Positions 40,119-53,749 of a DNA stretch of 64,000 nucleotides are shown one piece after another. How positions within the stretch are numbered: the first letter of the stretch is position 1; every line of letters starts with the position of its first letter. This DNA comes from Ramlibacter monticola (GTDB lineage Bacteria; Pseudomonadota; Gammaproteobacteria; Burkholderiales; Burkholderiaceae_C): the NCBI RefSeq assembly GCF_016722785.1, contig NZ_JAEQNE010000002.1:930001-994000 (forward strand), given 5' to 3'. A program made the translations under genes and the position numbers. The notes below the pieces were generated by a model, which worked only from the letters and a program-made list of their open reading frames with translations, was not told the origin of the DNA and ran no database searches.

Positions 40119-40166
40119 TACGTCGGGCCCGGGCCATCGGGCCTTACGCCAATAACAGGAAGATCG

Positions 40167-40829
40167 ATGTCTTACCGCGTCCGCGTCTGGGACCTTCCCA
40201 CGCGTTTATTCCATTGGTTACTTGCGATGTGCGTGGTGGGGCTCGTCGCGACGGGCAAGGTGGGCGGCGAGGCCCTCGAGTGGCACGCGAGGCTCGGCTA
40301 TACCGTGCTGGGCCTGCTGCTGTTCCGGCTGGTGTGGGGCTTCATCGGCGGACTCTGGTCGCGCTTCCGCTCCTTCCTCTATGCGCCGACCCATGTCATG
40401 GCCTACCTGGTCGGCCGCGCGCATCCCGACCACCTCGTGGGACACACCCCGCTCGGGGCCGCTTCGGTCTTCGCGATGCTGCTGGCGCTGCTCGCGCAGG
40501 CGGGCACCGGCCTGTTCACCGACGATGAAGTGGCCTTCACCGGGCCGCTCAATCGCTTCGTGTCCAGCGCGCGGGGGCTGGCGCTCACCTCCTACCACCG
40601 CAAGGTGGGCCAGTGGCTGGTGATCGGGTTGGTGCTGCTTCACATCGCGGCGATCGCGTTCTACGTGCGCCGGAGGCGGCAGGTGCTGGTGCGGCCCATG
40701 ATCACCGGCGACAAGGAGCTCGCGCACGCGGCACCCTCGGCGCGCGACGACTTCGGCTCGCGCACGGTGGCCGTCGCCGTGGCGCTGGCCTGCGCCGGGC
40801 TGGTCACGTGGATCGTCAAGCTGGGGTAG
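40167..40829 (+). CDS. Cytochrome b561 family protein
   Basis: A di-haem b-type membrane cytochrome (220 aa) with four or five helices. Haem-ligand His candidates are in RLFHWLLAMCVVGL, LEWHARLGYTVL, LTSYHRKVGQWLV and GLVLLHIAAIAFY. The start YRVRVWDLPTRLFHWLL is typical of the prokaryotic b561/hydrogenase-cytochrome-b group that pairs with soluble c-type cytochromes. With the divergent cytochrome c' it probably forms an electron-transfer pair. Confidence 0.92.
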   Translation: MSYRVRVWDLPTRLFHWLLAMCVVGLVATGKVGGEALEWHARLGYTVLGLLLFRLVWGFIGGLWSRFRSFLYAPTHVMAYLVGRAHPDHLVGHTPLGAASVFAMLLALLAQAGTGLFTDDEVAFTGPLNRFVSSARGLALTSYHRKVGQWLVIGLVLLHIAAIAFYVRRRRQVLVRPMITGDKELAHAAPSARDDFGSRTVAVAVALACAGLVTWIVKLG

Positions 40830-40894
40830 GCCGGTTTAAGCTCGGCCGTGTCGGGTCGCTAAAATCCGGCGTCCATGGACTTCCCTCCCGGATC

Positions 40895-41425
40895 TTGGAC
40901 ACAGCCCCTTTACCGGTCATCGAACTGACCACTCCCGCGGGGCGCGAACTGGACGAGGTGCGCGCCGTCATCCGCGAGTACGCCGAGGGCCTCGGAGTCG
41001 ACCTCTGCTTCCAGAGCCTCGATGAGGAACTCGCCGGCCTGCCCGGCGAGTACGCACCACCGCGCGGTGCGCTGTTCATCGCGCGCGTGGACGGCGAAGT
41101 CGCCGGCTGCTGCGCGCTGCGCCCGCTGGACAACGCCGACTATCCCGACGCGGCGGAGATGAAGCGCCTGTACGTGCGCAAGCCCTTCCGCGGTTTCGGC
41201 CTGGGCCGCCAGCTGGCCGAAGCGGCGATGGATGCCGCGCGCCAAGCGGGCTATGCCTGCGTGCTGCTGGACACGCTGGACGACATGGAGGCCGCGCGCG
41301 CCCTCTACGACGACCTCGGCTTCGAGGACATCCCGCCCTACTATCACAACCCCATCCCGGGGGCGCACTACCTCAAGGCGGACCTCTGGGTGACGGCCCC
41401 GGCGCCTTTGAGCAGCCGGGGGTGA
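40895..41425 (+). CDS. GNAT-family N-acetyltransferase
   Basis: A 176 aa acetyl-CoA-dependent acetyltransferase. The pyrophosphate-binding motif A is EMKRLYVRKPFRGFGLGRQL (R/Q-x-x-G-x-G/A), followed by YACVLLDTLDDMEAARALYD and FEDIPPYYHNPI. No in-frame ATG or GTG fits the N-terminus; a TTG at 40895 (DTAPLPVIELTTP) gives the usual family length and is chosen, though its ribosome-binding site is weak. A nearby ATG at 40875 is out of frame and hits a stop after 17 codons. Substrate unknown. Confidence 0.82.
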   Translation: MDTAPLPVIELTTPAGRELDEVRAVIREYAEGLGVDLCFQSLDEELAGLPGEYAPPRGALFIARVDGEVAGCCALRPLDNADYPDAAEMKRLYVRKPFRGFGLGRQLAEAAMDAARQAGYACVLLDTLDDMEAARALYDDLGFEDIPPYYHNPIPGAHYLKADLWVTAPAPLSSRG

Positions 41426-41431
41426 TTCACG

Positions 41432-41451
41432 CCCTCCCCTGCGGGGGAGGG
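41432..41451. repeat. GC-rich hairpin between convergent genes
   Basis: CCCTCCCC (41432-41439), loop TGCG, GGGGAGGG (41444-41451). It lies between the convergent GNAT and peroxiredoxin genes, just before the peroxiredoxin stop. No T-run is present, so it may act as a mRNA end-protecting hairpin rather than an intrinsic terminator. Confidence 0.5.
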
Positions 41452-41459
41452 AAGAAGGC

Positions 41460-41966
41460 TCAGCCGCGCACCTGCGACAGAAGCGTCCCCGCGTCGCTCA
41501 CCTCGAACTTGCCCGGCCCCTCGACGTTCAGGCTGGCCACCTTGCCATCCTTGACGACCATCGAATAGCGCTGGCTGCGCACGCCCATGCCGCGGGCGGT
41601 GAGGTCCAGCGTCAGGCCGGTCGCCTTCGCGAAGTCGCCGCTGCCGTCGGCCAGCATGCGCACCTTGCCGCCGCTCTTCTGGTCGCGGGCCCAGGCGCCC
41701 ATCACGAAGGCGTCGTTCACGCTCAGGCACCAGATCTCGTCGACGCCGGCCTTCTTCAGCTCGTCGAACTTCTCGACGTAGCCGGGCACGTGCTTGGCGG
41801 AGCAGGTGGGCGTGAACGCGCCAGGCAGCGCGAACAGCGCGATGGTCTTGCCCTTGGCCACGTCGCGCACCTTCACGGGATTGGGGCCGATCGAGCAGCC
41901 GTTGCCCTCGACTTCCGAATATTCCTGCAGGGTGACGTCAGGGAGTTGGTCGCCGACCTGGATCAT
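41460..41966 (-). CDS. Peroxiredoxin, Prx5/AhpE-like (glutaredoxin-dependent)
   Basis: A 168 aa thiol peroxidase that reduces hydrogen peroxide and organic peroxides. The peroxidatic Cys55 is in LPGAFTPTCSAKHVPGY, the Prx5 signature. There is no clear resolving Cys in the usual position, suggesting a one-Cys mechanism using glutaredoxin or glutathione. GAGGAG precedes the ATG closely. It stands alone on the minus strand after the S10-part terminator. Confidence 0.93.
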   Translation of the reverse strand: MIQVGDQLPDVTLQEYSEVEGNGCSIGPNPVKVRDVAKGKTIALFALPGAFTPTCSAKHVPGYVEKFDELKKAGVDEIWCLSVNDAFVMGAWARDQKSGGKVRMLADGSGDFAKATGLTLDLTARGMGVRSQRYSMVVKDGKVASLNVEGPGKFEVSDAGTLLSQVRG

Positions 41967-41992
41967 GTGCTTCTCCTCGAGAAAAAATGCCG

Positions 41993-42027
41993 GACAAAAG
42001 AAAACGGCCCACGATTGTGGGCCGTTT
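41993..42027 (-). terminator. Intrinsic terminator after rpsQ
   Basis: On the minus strand an 11-bp stem (AAACGGCCCAC/GTGGGCCGTTT) with a 4 nt loop is followed by a T-rich run (TTTTCTTTTG). It ends the ribosomal operon after rpsQ; the spc operon (rplN onward) does not follow here. Confidence 0.9.
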
Positions 42028-42054
42028 CCGTATTGCCTGCAGCGCAGCGAGGCT

Positions 42055-42330
42055 TTAGACCTCGATGGCCTTCTCCACCAGACGGGTCGCGACCCAGTTC
42101 TTGGTCTTGGAGATCGGACGGCTTTCCTGGATCTCGATCACGTCGCCAGTGTGGAACTGGCCGGCTTCGTCGTGCGCGTGGTACTTGCTCGACTTGATCA
42201 CGATCTTGCCGTACAGCGGGTGCTTCACGCGGCGTTCGACCAGCACGGTCACGGTCTTGGCGCGCTTGTCGCTCACCACCTTGCCGACGAGAGTGCGCTT
42301 GAGGGAGGGCTTGGCTTCCGTCATGTTCAC
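42055..42330 (-). CDS. rpsQ: 30S ribosomal protein S17
   Basis: Primary 16S rRNA-binding protein (91 aa) with [20 protein letters not shown] and the conserved [10 protein letters not shown] region. Last gene of the downstream ribosomal unit. It overlaps rpmC by 4 nt and is followed by a strong terminator. Confidence 0.97.
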   Translation of the reverse strand: MNMTEAKPSLKRTLVGKVVSDKRAKTVTVLVERRVKHPLYGKIVIKSSKYHAHDEAGQFHTGDVIEIQESRPISKTKNWVATRLVEKAIEV

Positions 42331-42542
42331 TCCTTGGACTTGGCGGATTCCGCACGCTTCTGGGCCAGGATGGTCTTGGCGCGAGCGATGTCACGGCGCG
42401 TGGAACGCAGCGTGGCGGTGTTGTTGAGCTGTTGAGTGGCCTTCTGCATGCGCAGGCCGAAATGGGCCTTCTGCAGGGACTTCACTTCGGCTTCCAGGCC
42501 GGCGGCGTCCTTGGTGCGGAGATCCTTGGCTTTCACGGTCAT
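42327..42542 (-). CDS. rpmC: 50S ribosomal protein L29
   Basis: Two-helix protein near the peptide exit (71 aa) with [20 protein letters not shown] and [11 protein letters not shown]. Normal family length. It overlaps rpsQ by 4 nt, suggesting translational coupling. Confidence 0.96.
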   Translation of the reverse strand: MTVKAKDLRTKDAAGLEAEVKSLQKAHFGLRMQKATQQLNNTATLRSTRRDIARAKTILAQKRAESAKSKE

Positions 42543-42555
42543 GGTTCTCTCCTCC

Positions 42556-42972
42556 TCAGGCGCCGATCATGCGGGAAACGAACGTGGTGCGCAGCGGCAG
42601 CTTGGCGGCGGCCAGCTTGAACGCTTCGCGCGCGAGTTCCTCGGGCACGCCGACGATCTCGAACACGATCTTGCCCGGCTGGATCTCGGCCACGTAGTAC
42701 TCCGGGTTGCCCTTGCCGTTGCCCATGCGGACTTCGGCGGGCTTCTGGGAGATCGGCTTGTCCGGGAACACGCGGATCCAGATGCGGCCGCCACGCTTCA
42801 CGTGACGGGAGATCGCGCGACGCGCGGCCTCGATCTGGCGGGCGGTCAGGCGGCCGCGGTCGGTGCACTTCAGGCCGAAGTCACCGAACGCCACGGAATT
42901 GCCGGTGGTGGCAATGCCCGTGTTGCGGCCTTTTTGCTCTTTGCGGTATTTGCGGCGAGCAGGTTGCAGCAT
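42556..42972 (-). CDS. rplP: 50S ribosomal protein L16
   Basis: Central-protuberance and A-site protein (138 aa) with [20 protein letters not shown] and [20 protein letters not shown], the region whose Arg is hydroxylated in some bacteria. Standard length and position between rpsC and rpmC. Confidence 0.97.
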   Translation of the reverse strand: MLQPARRKYRKEQKGRNTGIATTGNSVAFGDFGLKCTDRGRLTARQIEAARRAISRHVKRGGRIWIRVFPDKPISQKPAEVRMGNGKGNPEYYVAEIQPGKIVFEIVGVPEELAREAFKLAAAKLPLRTTFVSRMIGA

Positions 42973-42995
42973 TTCTTCTCTCCTTTACCGTCGGA

Positions 42996-43889
<894 letters not shown>

Positions 43890-43902
43890 AGTTCTTCCTG
43901 CC

Positions 43903-44235
43903 TTAGTTGCCCACGGTCACGTACACGTGGCACGTGCCCTTGCTGATGCGGTTGCCGCGGCCCTTGGCGCGCGCGGTGAATCGCTTCAGCGTCGTGCCCT
44001 GTTCCACGTAGATGCTCTTCACGCTCAGCTCGTCGATGTCGACGCCGTCGTTGTGCTCGGCGTTCGCGATCGCGGACTCCAGCACCTTCTTGACGATGAC
44101 GGCACCCTTCTTCTGGGTGAAGTTCAGGATGTTCAGCGCCTGGTCCACCTTCTTGCCGCGGATCAGGTCGGCCACGAGGCGGCCCTTGTCGACGGACAGG
44201 CGCACGCCGCGGAGGATCGCTTTGGTTTCAGCCAT
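43903..44235 (-). CDS. rplV: 50S ribosomal protein L22
   Basis: Protein lining the nascent peptide tunnel (110 aa). The conserved start [20 protein letters not shown] and the C-terminal [18 protein letters not shown] loop are diagnostic. Located between rpsS and rpsC, with gaps of 9 and 13 nt. Confidence 0.97.
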   Translation of the reverse strand: MAETKAILRGVRLSVDKGRLVADLIRGKKVDQALNILNFTQKKGAVIVKKVLESAIANAEHNDGVDIDELSVKSIYVEQGTTLKRFTARAKGRGNRISKGTCHVYVTVGN

Positions 44236-44244
44236 GGTTCATCC

Positions 44245-44523
44245 TCACTTCTTCTGGACTTTCTTGTCCGCGGGGTGACCCTTGAAGGTGCGCGTCAGGG
44301 CGAATTCGCCCAGCTTGTGGCCCACCATCTGGTCGGTGATGTAGACCGGCACGTGCTGCTTGCCGTTGTGCACGGCGATGGTCAGCCCGATGAAATCGGG
44401 CAGGATCATCGAGCGGCGCGACCAGGTCTTGATCGGCTTCTTGTCCTTGATGGCGGTGGCCTTCTCGACCTTGGCCACCAGGTGGTGGTCCACGAACGGA
44501 CCCTTCTTGAGAGAACGCGTCAT
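44245..44523 (-). CDS. rpsS: 30S ribosomal protein S19
   Basis: Head protein of the small subunit (92 aa). Start [20 protein letters not shown] and [20 protein letters not shown] are conserved. 12 nt after rplB. Confidence 0.97.
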   Translation of the reverse strand: MTRSLKKGPFVDHHLVAKVEKATAIKDKKPIKTWSRRSMILPDFIGLTIAVHNGKQHVPVYITDQMVGHKLGEFALTRTFKGHPADKKVQKK

Positions 44524-44535
44524 GTTGCGGACCCC

Positions 44536-45360
<825 letters not shown>

Positions 45361-45362
45361 GA

Positions 45363-45683
45363 TTAAGCGGCCTCCCCGGAGAAGTTCAGCTCCTGGCCGG
45401 GCATCAGCGACACATACGCCTTGCGGATGTTGTCGCGGCGGCCCTGCGAGCGGCCGAAGCGCTTCTGCTTGCCCTTGATGTTGGCGACCGAGACGCCCTT
45501 CACCTGCACGTTGAACATCAGTTCCACGGCGGCCTTGATCTCGGGCTTGGTCGCATCCTGCAGGACCTTGAAGGTCACCGCGTTGGTCTTGTCGGCCACC
45601 ATGGTCGCCTTCTCCGAGATGATCGGAGCGACGAGCACCTGCATCAGGCGGCCTTCGTCAAACTTTTTGGGAGCGGCGCTCAT
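45363..45683 (-). CDS. rplW: 50S ribosomal protein L23
   Basis: Exit-port docking protein for trigger factor and SRP (106 aa), with [20 protein letters not shown] and [20 protein letters not shown]. Its start overlaps the rplD stop by 4 nt. Confidence 0.97.
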   Translation of the reverse strand: MSAAPKKFDEGRLMQVLVAPIISEKATMVADKTNAVTFKVLQDATKPEIKAAVELMFNVQVKGVSVANIKGKQKRFGRSQGRRDNIRKAYVSLMPGQELNFSGEAA

Positions 45684-46300
45684 GCGAACATCTCCTTGAG
45701 CTTGTCGATCGCGCCCTTGGTGACGAGCACTTTCTTGTAATGGACAAGCGACACCGGGTCGGCGTAGCGGGGCTCGACGATGTACACGTGCGGCAGGTTG
45801 CGCGACGCGAGGTACAGGTTCTCGTCGATCTGGTCGGCGATCACCATCACCGACTCCAGGTTCATGGCCTTGAACTTGGCGGCCAGCTGCTTGGTCTTGG
45901 GGCTGTCGACCTTCAGGGAGTCGACGACCGCCAGGCGACCGTCACGGGCCAGCTGGGAGAAGATGGAGGCCATGCCGGCGCGGTACATCTTCTTGTTGAT
46001 CTTCTGGGTGAAGTTCTCGTCCGGGCTGTTCGGGAAGATCCGGCCGCCCCCACGCCACAGCGGGGAGGACGTCATGCCGGCGCGGGCGCGGCCCGTGCCC
46101 TTCTGGCGGAACGGCTTCTTGGTCGAGTGCTTGACCTGCTCGCGGTCCTTCTGGGCGCGCGTGCCCTGGCGGGCGTTGGCCTGGAAGGCGACGACGATCT
46201 GGTGAACCAGCGCTTCGTTGTATTCGCGGCCGAACACGGTTTCAGGGGCGTCGAACTTCGACGCGGCCTGGCCCTGCTCGTTCAGGAGTTCGAGTTGCAT
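45680..46300 (-). CDS. rplD: 50S ribosomal protein L4
   Basis: Tunnel-lining protein (206 aa) with the extended loop [20 protein letters not shown] and GGGRIFPN. In E. coli L4 also represses the S10 operon through a leader hairpin; here the leader before rplC is new sequence (see the promoter at 47103). Immediately follows rplC. Confidence 0.97.
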   Translation of the reverse strand: MQLELLNEQGQAASKFDAPETVFGREYNEALVHQIVVAFQANARQGTRAQKDREQVKHSTKKPFRQKGTGRARAGMTSSPLWRGGGRIFPNSPDENFTQKINKKMYRAGMASIFSQLARDGRLAVVDSLKVDSPKTKQLAAKFKAMNLESVMVIADQIDENLYLASRNLPHVYIVEPRYADPVSLVHYKKVLVTKGAIDKLKEMFA

Positions 46301-46993
46301 TTACTTCTTCCCCTTCTCGGCAGCGGGAGCGACCGGCTTCGGCTGGCCCTTGGCGGCCAGGCGGACGGTCACGAAGCCGTTCTTCGCGCCCGGGACGGCA
46401 CCCTTGACCATCAGCAGGCCGCGGGTCTCGTCGACGCGGATCACGTCGAGGTTCTGCACGGTGGTCGTCACGTCGCCCAGGTGGCCGGACATCTTCTTGC
46501 CCGGGAACACGCGGCCCGGATCCTGCGCCATCGAGATGGAGCCGGGGACGTTGTGCGAACGGGAGTTACCGTGGGAGGCGCGCTGCGAACTGAAGTTGTG
46601 GCGCTTGATCGTGCCGGTGAAGCCCTTGCCGATGGACACGCCCTGCACGTCGACCAGCTGGCCGGCGGAGAAGACGGCCTGCACAGGGACCTGCGCGCCG
46701 GCGGCGTACTTGCCGGCGGTGTCGGCGTCGACGCGGAATTCACGGATGATCTCACCGGCTTCGACACCCGCCTTGGCGAGGTGGCCGGCGATCGGCTTGG
46801 TCACGCGCGAGGTCCTGCGCGAGCCGTACGTGACCTGGAGGGCCACGTAGCCGTCGTTGTCCTGGTTCTTGACCTGGGTCACGCGGTTGTTGGACACGTC
46901 CAGCACCGTGACGGGAACGGCGTCCCCGTCATCGGTGAACAGGCGCATCATGCCCACCTTGCGGCCCAGCAACCCGAGGCTGCTCAGACTCAT
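46301..46993 (-). CDS. rplC: 50S ribosomal protein L3
   Basis: Early assembly protein near the peptidyl-transferase centre (230 aa). Start [18 protein letters not shown] and the [20 protein letters not shown] loop are diagnostic. The longer in-frame start (47029) lacks homology; ATG 46993 fits. In the canonical S10 operon rpsJ precedes rplC directly; here a foreign-looking 1.4-kb gene lies between, and rplC has its own predicted promoter. Confidence 0.97.
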   Translation of the reverse strand: MSLSSLGLLGRKVGMMRLFTDDGDAVPVTVLDVSNNRVTQVKNQDNDGYVALQVTYGSRRTSRVTKPIAGHLAKAGVEAGEIIREFRVDADTAGKYAAGAQVPVQAVFSAGQLVDVQGVSIGKGFTGTIKRHNFSSQRASHGNSRSHNVPGSISMAQDPGRVFPGKKMSGHLGDVTTTVQNLDVIRVDETRGLLMVKGAVPGAKNGFVTVRLAAKGQPKPVAPAAEKGKK

Positions 46994-47102
46994 GTTGTTA
47001 CTCCGTTGCTCTCGCCGCGGCCGCTGCAATTGGCTGCCGCGTTTGGGATGCGAGAGAGGGTTGATGAATAGCTTCGCCCACCTTTGGCAAGCGAAGCCAA
47101 GC

Positions 47103-47132
47103 AGTATAGCATGGCTGCAACGGGGCTGCCAG
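47103..47132 (-). promoter_or_regulatory. Predicted promoter for the rplC-rpsQ unit
   Basis: On the minus strand: CTGGCA (-35, 47127-47132), an 18 bp spacer, TATACT (-10, 47103-47108). The predicted start is near 47096, giving a ~100 nt leader before rplC. A stem GCTTCGC/GCGAAGC (47071-47077 and 47091-47097) would form at the 5' end of this leader. Confidence 0.7.
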
Positions 47133-47158
47133 CCCCCCAGCCCGCGTGCCGGGAAGAC

Positions 47159-48523
47159 TCAGGCGTAGGCGGCTCGCATGGTGAGCGCCGGCTCTTCCGC
47201 CGGGCGCCCCAGCGCGAGGCAGGTGGCGAACAGCAGTTCGTAGGCGGGCGACATCGAGAGCGGCTCGACCAGGCTCCAGGCCGTCAGCACCACCAGGCCG
47301 AAGTAAACGCCCGCCCAGACGTCGGACGTCTGCGCGCGCGCGCACGCGGTGCGCAGCACCAGCGCGTAATAGGCGATGCACAGTCCGATGCCGACCAGGC
47401 CAAACAGGGCACCGATCCAGAGCACCGCGTTGTGCGGATTCCAGAACACGCTGTAATCGTGGGCAGCCATGATGAAGGAACGCGGCTGTCCGATCAGCGG
47501 GCTGTCCATCAGCACGCGCGCCCCGCTCTGCCAGTAGGAGATCCGCGCCGAAATGGAGGCGAGCGGGGGGTAACGGGCGATCATGTCCCCCGCGGCCACC
47601 AGGAGGAACAAGCCGCAAACCACCACGACCAGGGTGCCCAGGCCAAGTTTCGCGCCCCCGGACGGCTTGCGCCCCATCAACCACAGCAGGGCGGCAAGCG
47701 CCAGGAACCCGAATCCGAACCGCGACAAGGTCCCGCAGGTCAGCAGTACGAACACGGCCGCGAGCAGGAAGCGGCGCGTGAACAGGCAAACCGTGAAGCA
47801 GAACACCAGGAAGGCCGCTATGTAATTCGAGAAACCGAGCGCATTGCGGGCACGGCTCTTCACGCCATACATCTGCATGGACGCGCTGTCGGTTGGGGGA
47901 GCGAACTCGGCAGTCACGTCGGGCTGGATTCTCGGCACCGACGCGCGTTGACCCCCACCGCCGGCGCGCGGCGAGGTTCCGGTCCCTTCGCCCGTGCGCG
48001 GCGAGACGGCAGCGTCCGGGGCGGGTTGCGGCACGGTCCTGCCGTACTTCTTCAGGTGGTCCGCGTAGGTGCCCTTGCCGACGAGGAACTGGCTTCGCAC
48101 GAGGTAGGTGTCGTCCCCGGCGAACAGGAACATTCCACACATGACGAGGCCGGTGATCAAGCCTCCGCCGATGATTCCTTTGCGAAGGAGGTCATCCGGA
48201 ATCCCCTTCCCGCCAAGGACCACGAGAGCAAGGACGGCGTATGCGACCGGCAGGTACGCGACCATGTCGGCCTTGCCGTTCGGGGGCTGACCGGTCAAGG
48301 CCTGCACTCCCACGACGACCCCGAGCCCACCGAGCAGCAGGAGGGGCACCACGAGCCTTCCGGCGGGGCGCCTGATGCCCCCGAGCAGGAGGCATCCCAG
48401 CAGGAAGAACACGCCCAGGGGAAGCGTCACGCCGACGAACACGTCGCCGTAGAAGATAGCGGCCACGAAGCACGTCACCAGAATGCCGGCCCACCTCGAT
48501 TTCCGCGCTTCAATGCCCGTCAT
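47159..48523 (-). CDS. O-antigen ligase/polymerase-like membrane protein
   Basis: A 454 aa polytopic membrane protein with about ten hydrophobic helices and a large hydrophilic loop (about residues 165-240). The C-terminal half carries a Wzy_C/WaaL-like block: SARISYWQSGARVLMDSPL, then NPHNAVLWIGALFGLVGIG with the conserved His. Members ligate O-antigen to lipid A-core or polymerise glycans at the periplasmic face. ATG 48523 has an AGGGGGA site. It lies on the same strand between rpsJ and rplC, breaking the S10 operon, and is preceded by a terminator and followed by a promoter, so it is transcribed separately. Confidence 0.85.
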   Translation of the reverse strand: MTGIEARKSRWAGILVTCFVAAIFYGDVFVGVTLPLGVFFLLGCLLLGGIRRPAGRLVVPLLLLGGLGVVVGVQALTGQPPNGKADMVAYLPVAYAVLALVVLGGKGIPDDLLRKGIIGGGLITGLVMCGMFLFAGDDTYLVRSQFLVGKGTYADHLKKYGRTVPQPAPDAAVSPRTGEGTGTSPRAGGGGQRASVPRIQPDVTAEFAPPTDSASMQMYGVKSRARNALGFSNYIAAFLVFCFTVCLFTRRFLLAAVFVLLTCGTLSRFGFGFLALAALLWLMGRKPSGGAKLGLGTLVVVVCGLFLLVAAGDMIARYPPLASISARISYWQSGARVLMDSPLIGQPRSFIMAAHDYSVFWNPHNAVLWIGALFGLVGIGLCIAYYALVLRTACARAQTSDVWAGVYFGLVVLTAWSLVEPLSMSPAYELLFATCLALGRPAEEPALTMRAAYA

Positions 48524-48656
48524 GAAGAAATTCCCCCTGGATCCGCACGCATGGATTGCCTTGGTGCGGCAACTGCCTCGCGGGCGATCATAAGCGCTCT
48601 CATTGCCGGTCCGAATGGTGAGAGGAGTGATGCGCGCCTCACCCTGGCCGTGCCCC

Positions 48657-48682
48657 AAAAGGAAAAGCCGCCCGAGGGCGGC
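48657..48682 (-). terminator. Intrinsic terminator directly after rpsJ
   Basis: On the minus strand a 7-bp GC stem (GCCGCCC/GGGCGGC, 2 nt loop) is followed by TTTTCCTTTT. It starts about 20 bp after the rpsJ stop and ends the rpsL-rpsG-fusA-tuf-rpsJ transcript before the inserted gene. Confidence 0.88.
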
Positions 48683-48703
48683 CTTTCCGGCAGGGCGGCA
48701 GGT

Positions 48704-49015
48704 TTACTGCAGCTTGATTTCCACGTCCACGCCCGCGGGCAGGTCCAGCTTCATCAGGGCGTCGACCGTCTTGTCGGTCGGGTCGACGATGTCCATCAGG
48801 CGCTGGTGCGTGCGGATCTCGAACTGGTCGCGGCTCGACTTGTTGACGTGCGGCGAACGCAGGATGTCGAAGCGCTTCATGCGCGTCGGCAGGGGCACGG
48901 GGCCCTTGACGATGGCGCCGGTGCGCTTGGCGGTGTCGACGATCTCGGCGGCGGACTGGTCGATCAGCTTGTAATCGAAGGCCTTGAGGCGGATGCGGAT
49001 CTTCTGCTGGGCCAT
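48704..49015 (-). CDS. rpsJ: 30S ribosomal protein S10 (NusE)
   Basis: Small-subunit protein that also serves as NusE in transcription antitermination (103 aa). [20 protein letters not shown] and [20 protein letters not shown] are diagnostic. It follows tuf by 5 nt and is followed by a terminator instead of rplC. Confidence 0.98.
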   Translation of the reverse strand: MAQQKIRIRLKAFDYKLIDQSAAEIVDTAKRTGAIVKGPVPLPTRMKRFDILRSPHVNKSSRDQFEIRTHQRLMDIVDPTDKTVDALMKLDLPAGVDVEIKLQ

Positions 49016-49020
49016 CTCGA

Positions 49021-50211
<1,191 letters not shown>

Positions 50212-50254
50212 TGAAAAATCTCCAGAAAGAGCTATGCCCGTGTGAGGGTTTTAC

Positions 50255-50313
50255 GTCTGCATCCCGCTGCTCGTTCTCTCGCCACGGGCAACGAGAGGCG
50301 CGGGATCGCAGAC
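50255..50313. repeat. Large hairpin in the tuf leader
   Basis: GTCTGC-ATCCCGC (50255-50267) pairs with GCGGGAT-c-GCAGAC (50300-50313), a 13-bp stem with a one-base bulge. Inside is a second stem, CTCGTT/AACGAG. It would be a stable structure in the mRNA about 45 nt upstream of tuf. Confidence 0.75.
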
Positions 50314-50324
50314 AAAACAAGATA

Positions 50325-50427
50325 CCGAACGCAGAGGTCGCAGAGGGCTCGCAAAGGTCGCAGAAGGAATCCTCTTGATGGATGTTCTTCTGCGTCTTCT
50401 GCGTGCTTTTGCGCCCTCTGCGTTCGG
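50325..50427. repeat. 103-bp imperfect inverted repeat built of CGCAGAGG-like units
   Basis: Terminal arms CCGAACGCAGAGG (50325-50337) and CCTCTGCGTTCGG (50415-50427) are perfect inverted repeats. Between them are four or so degenerate direct units (gtCGCAGAGG, CGCAAAGG, CGCAGAAGG) on one side and their complements on the other. It resembles the CTCTGCG-type palindromic repeats scattered in many proteobacterial genomes. It separates fusA from tuf. Confidence 0.85.
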
Positions 50428-50441
50428 CTGTTAGGTTTTGC

Positions 50442-52544
<2,103 letters not shown>

Positions 52545-52616
52545 GATGAGAATCTTTCTTCAATGGCGCAGGCCCGCTCGTGGCGGGCCCGCACCTTCAC
52601 AAGATGGGGACGATGC

Positions 52617-53090
52617 TTAGAAGCGGAAGTGGCTGAAGGCCTTGTTGGCCTCGGCCATGCGGTGCACTTCGTCGCGCTTCTTCATGGCGCCGCCACGGCC
52701 TTCGGTGGCTTCCATGAGCTCGTTGGCCAGCCGCAGGGCCATCGACTTCTCGCCGCGCTTCTTGGCGGCTTCCTTGATCCAGCGCATCGACAGGGCCAGG
52801 CGACGCACGGGGCGAACCTCGACGGGAACCTGGTAGTTCGCGCCGCCGACGCGGCGGGACTTCACTTCGACCATGGGCTTCACGTTGGCGATGGCCATCG
52901 TGAAGGCTTCCAGGGGATCGCGCCCGGGGTTCTTCTTCTCGATCTGCTCGAGGGCACCGTACACGATGCGCTCGGCGACCGCCTTCTTGCCGCCTTGCAT
53001 GATGACGTTCATGAACTTGGCGAGCTCGACATTGCCGTACTTGGGATCCGGCAGGATTTCACGCTTAGGGACTTCGCGACGACGTGGCAT
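52617..53090 (-). CDS. rpsG: 30S ribosomal protein S7
   Basis: 16S rRNA-binding protein of the small-subunit head (157 aa); the str-operon autoregulator in E. coli. [20 protein letters not shown] and [20 protein letters not shown] are diagnostic. ATG 53090 is used, as the longer frame has no homology. 157 bp after rpsL. Confidence 0.98.
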   Translation of the reverse strand: MPRRREVPKREILPDPKYGNVELAKFMNVIMQGGKKAVAERIVYGALEQIEKKNPGRDPLEAFTMAIANVKPMVEVKSRRVGGANYQVPVEVRPVRRLALSMRWIKEAAKKRGEKSMALRLANELMEATEGRGGAMKKRDEVHRMAEANKAFSHFRF

Positions 53091-53247
53091 TTCTAACCTC
53101 TCTCTTTGCTTCAGTTGGCCATGGCCTCTGGCCGGGCCGCGGGAGCCATCAGGGCTTCCCACTTACTCGACCCTTGTTCAGGGTCACTACGCTTTTCTCA
53201 GCCTGCCAGGGCTGGAAGAGCACCGACAAACTAACCTGGTTGGCTTC

Positions 53248-53625
53248 TTAGGCCTTCTTCGGGCGCTTGGCGCCGTACTTGGAACGGGACTGCTTGCGAT
53301 CCTTCACGCCTTGCAGGTCCAGCGAACCGCGGACGATGTGGTAACGCACGCCCGGCAGGTCCTTCACGCGGCCGCCGCGCACGAGCACCACGGAGTGCTC
53401 CTGCAGGTTGTGGCCTTCGCCGCCGATGTACGAGATGACCTCGAAACCGTTGGTCAGGCGCACCTTGGCGACTTTACGAAGCGCCGAGTTCGGCTTCTTC
53501 GGCGTCGTGGTGTACACGCGGGTGCACACGCCACGGCGCTGGGGGCTGTTCTGCATCGCGGGGGACTTCGACTTGGTCTTTTCGACCTCGCGCCCCTGAC
53601 GCACGAGCTGGTTGATGGTTGGCAT
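53248..53625 (-). CDS. rpsL: 30S ribosomal protein S12
   Basis: Decoding-centre protein (125 aa). The Lys residues linked to streptomycin response are intact in [12 protein letters not shown] and [13 protein letters not shown], so the sequence is the wild-type, sensitive form. First gene of the rpsL-rpsG-fusA-tuf-rpsJ operon, with a good promoter about 70 bp upstream. Confidence 0.98.
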   Translation of the reverse strand: MPTINQLVRQGREVEKTKSKSPAMQNSPQRRGVCTRVYTTTPKKPNSALRKVAKVRLTNGFEVISYIGGEGHNLQEHSVVLVRGGRVKDLPGVRYHIVRGSLDLQGVKDRKQSRSKYGAKRPKKA

Positions 53626-53696
53626 TGAAAACGTCCCTAAACGTTCGTGAAATCAGACAAAAGCATTCCCCGCCCCAAATTGCGGGAAAGCCCGCG

Positions 53697-53725
53697 AGTA
53701 TATCCCGGCTGGTGAAAACCCGCAA
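53697..53725 (-). promoter_or_regulatory. Predicted promoter of the rpsL (str) operon
   Basis: On the minus strand TTGCGG (-35, 53720-53725), 17 bp, TATACT (-10, 53697-53702). Transcription should start near 53690, about 65 nt before rpsL. Confidence 0.8.
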
Positions 53726-53749
53726 ATGACAGCCGAGTCGGCCGTCCTA

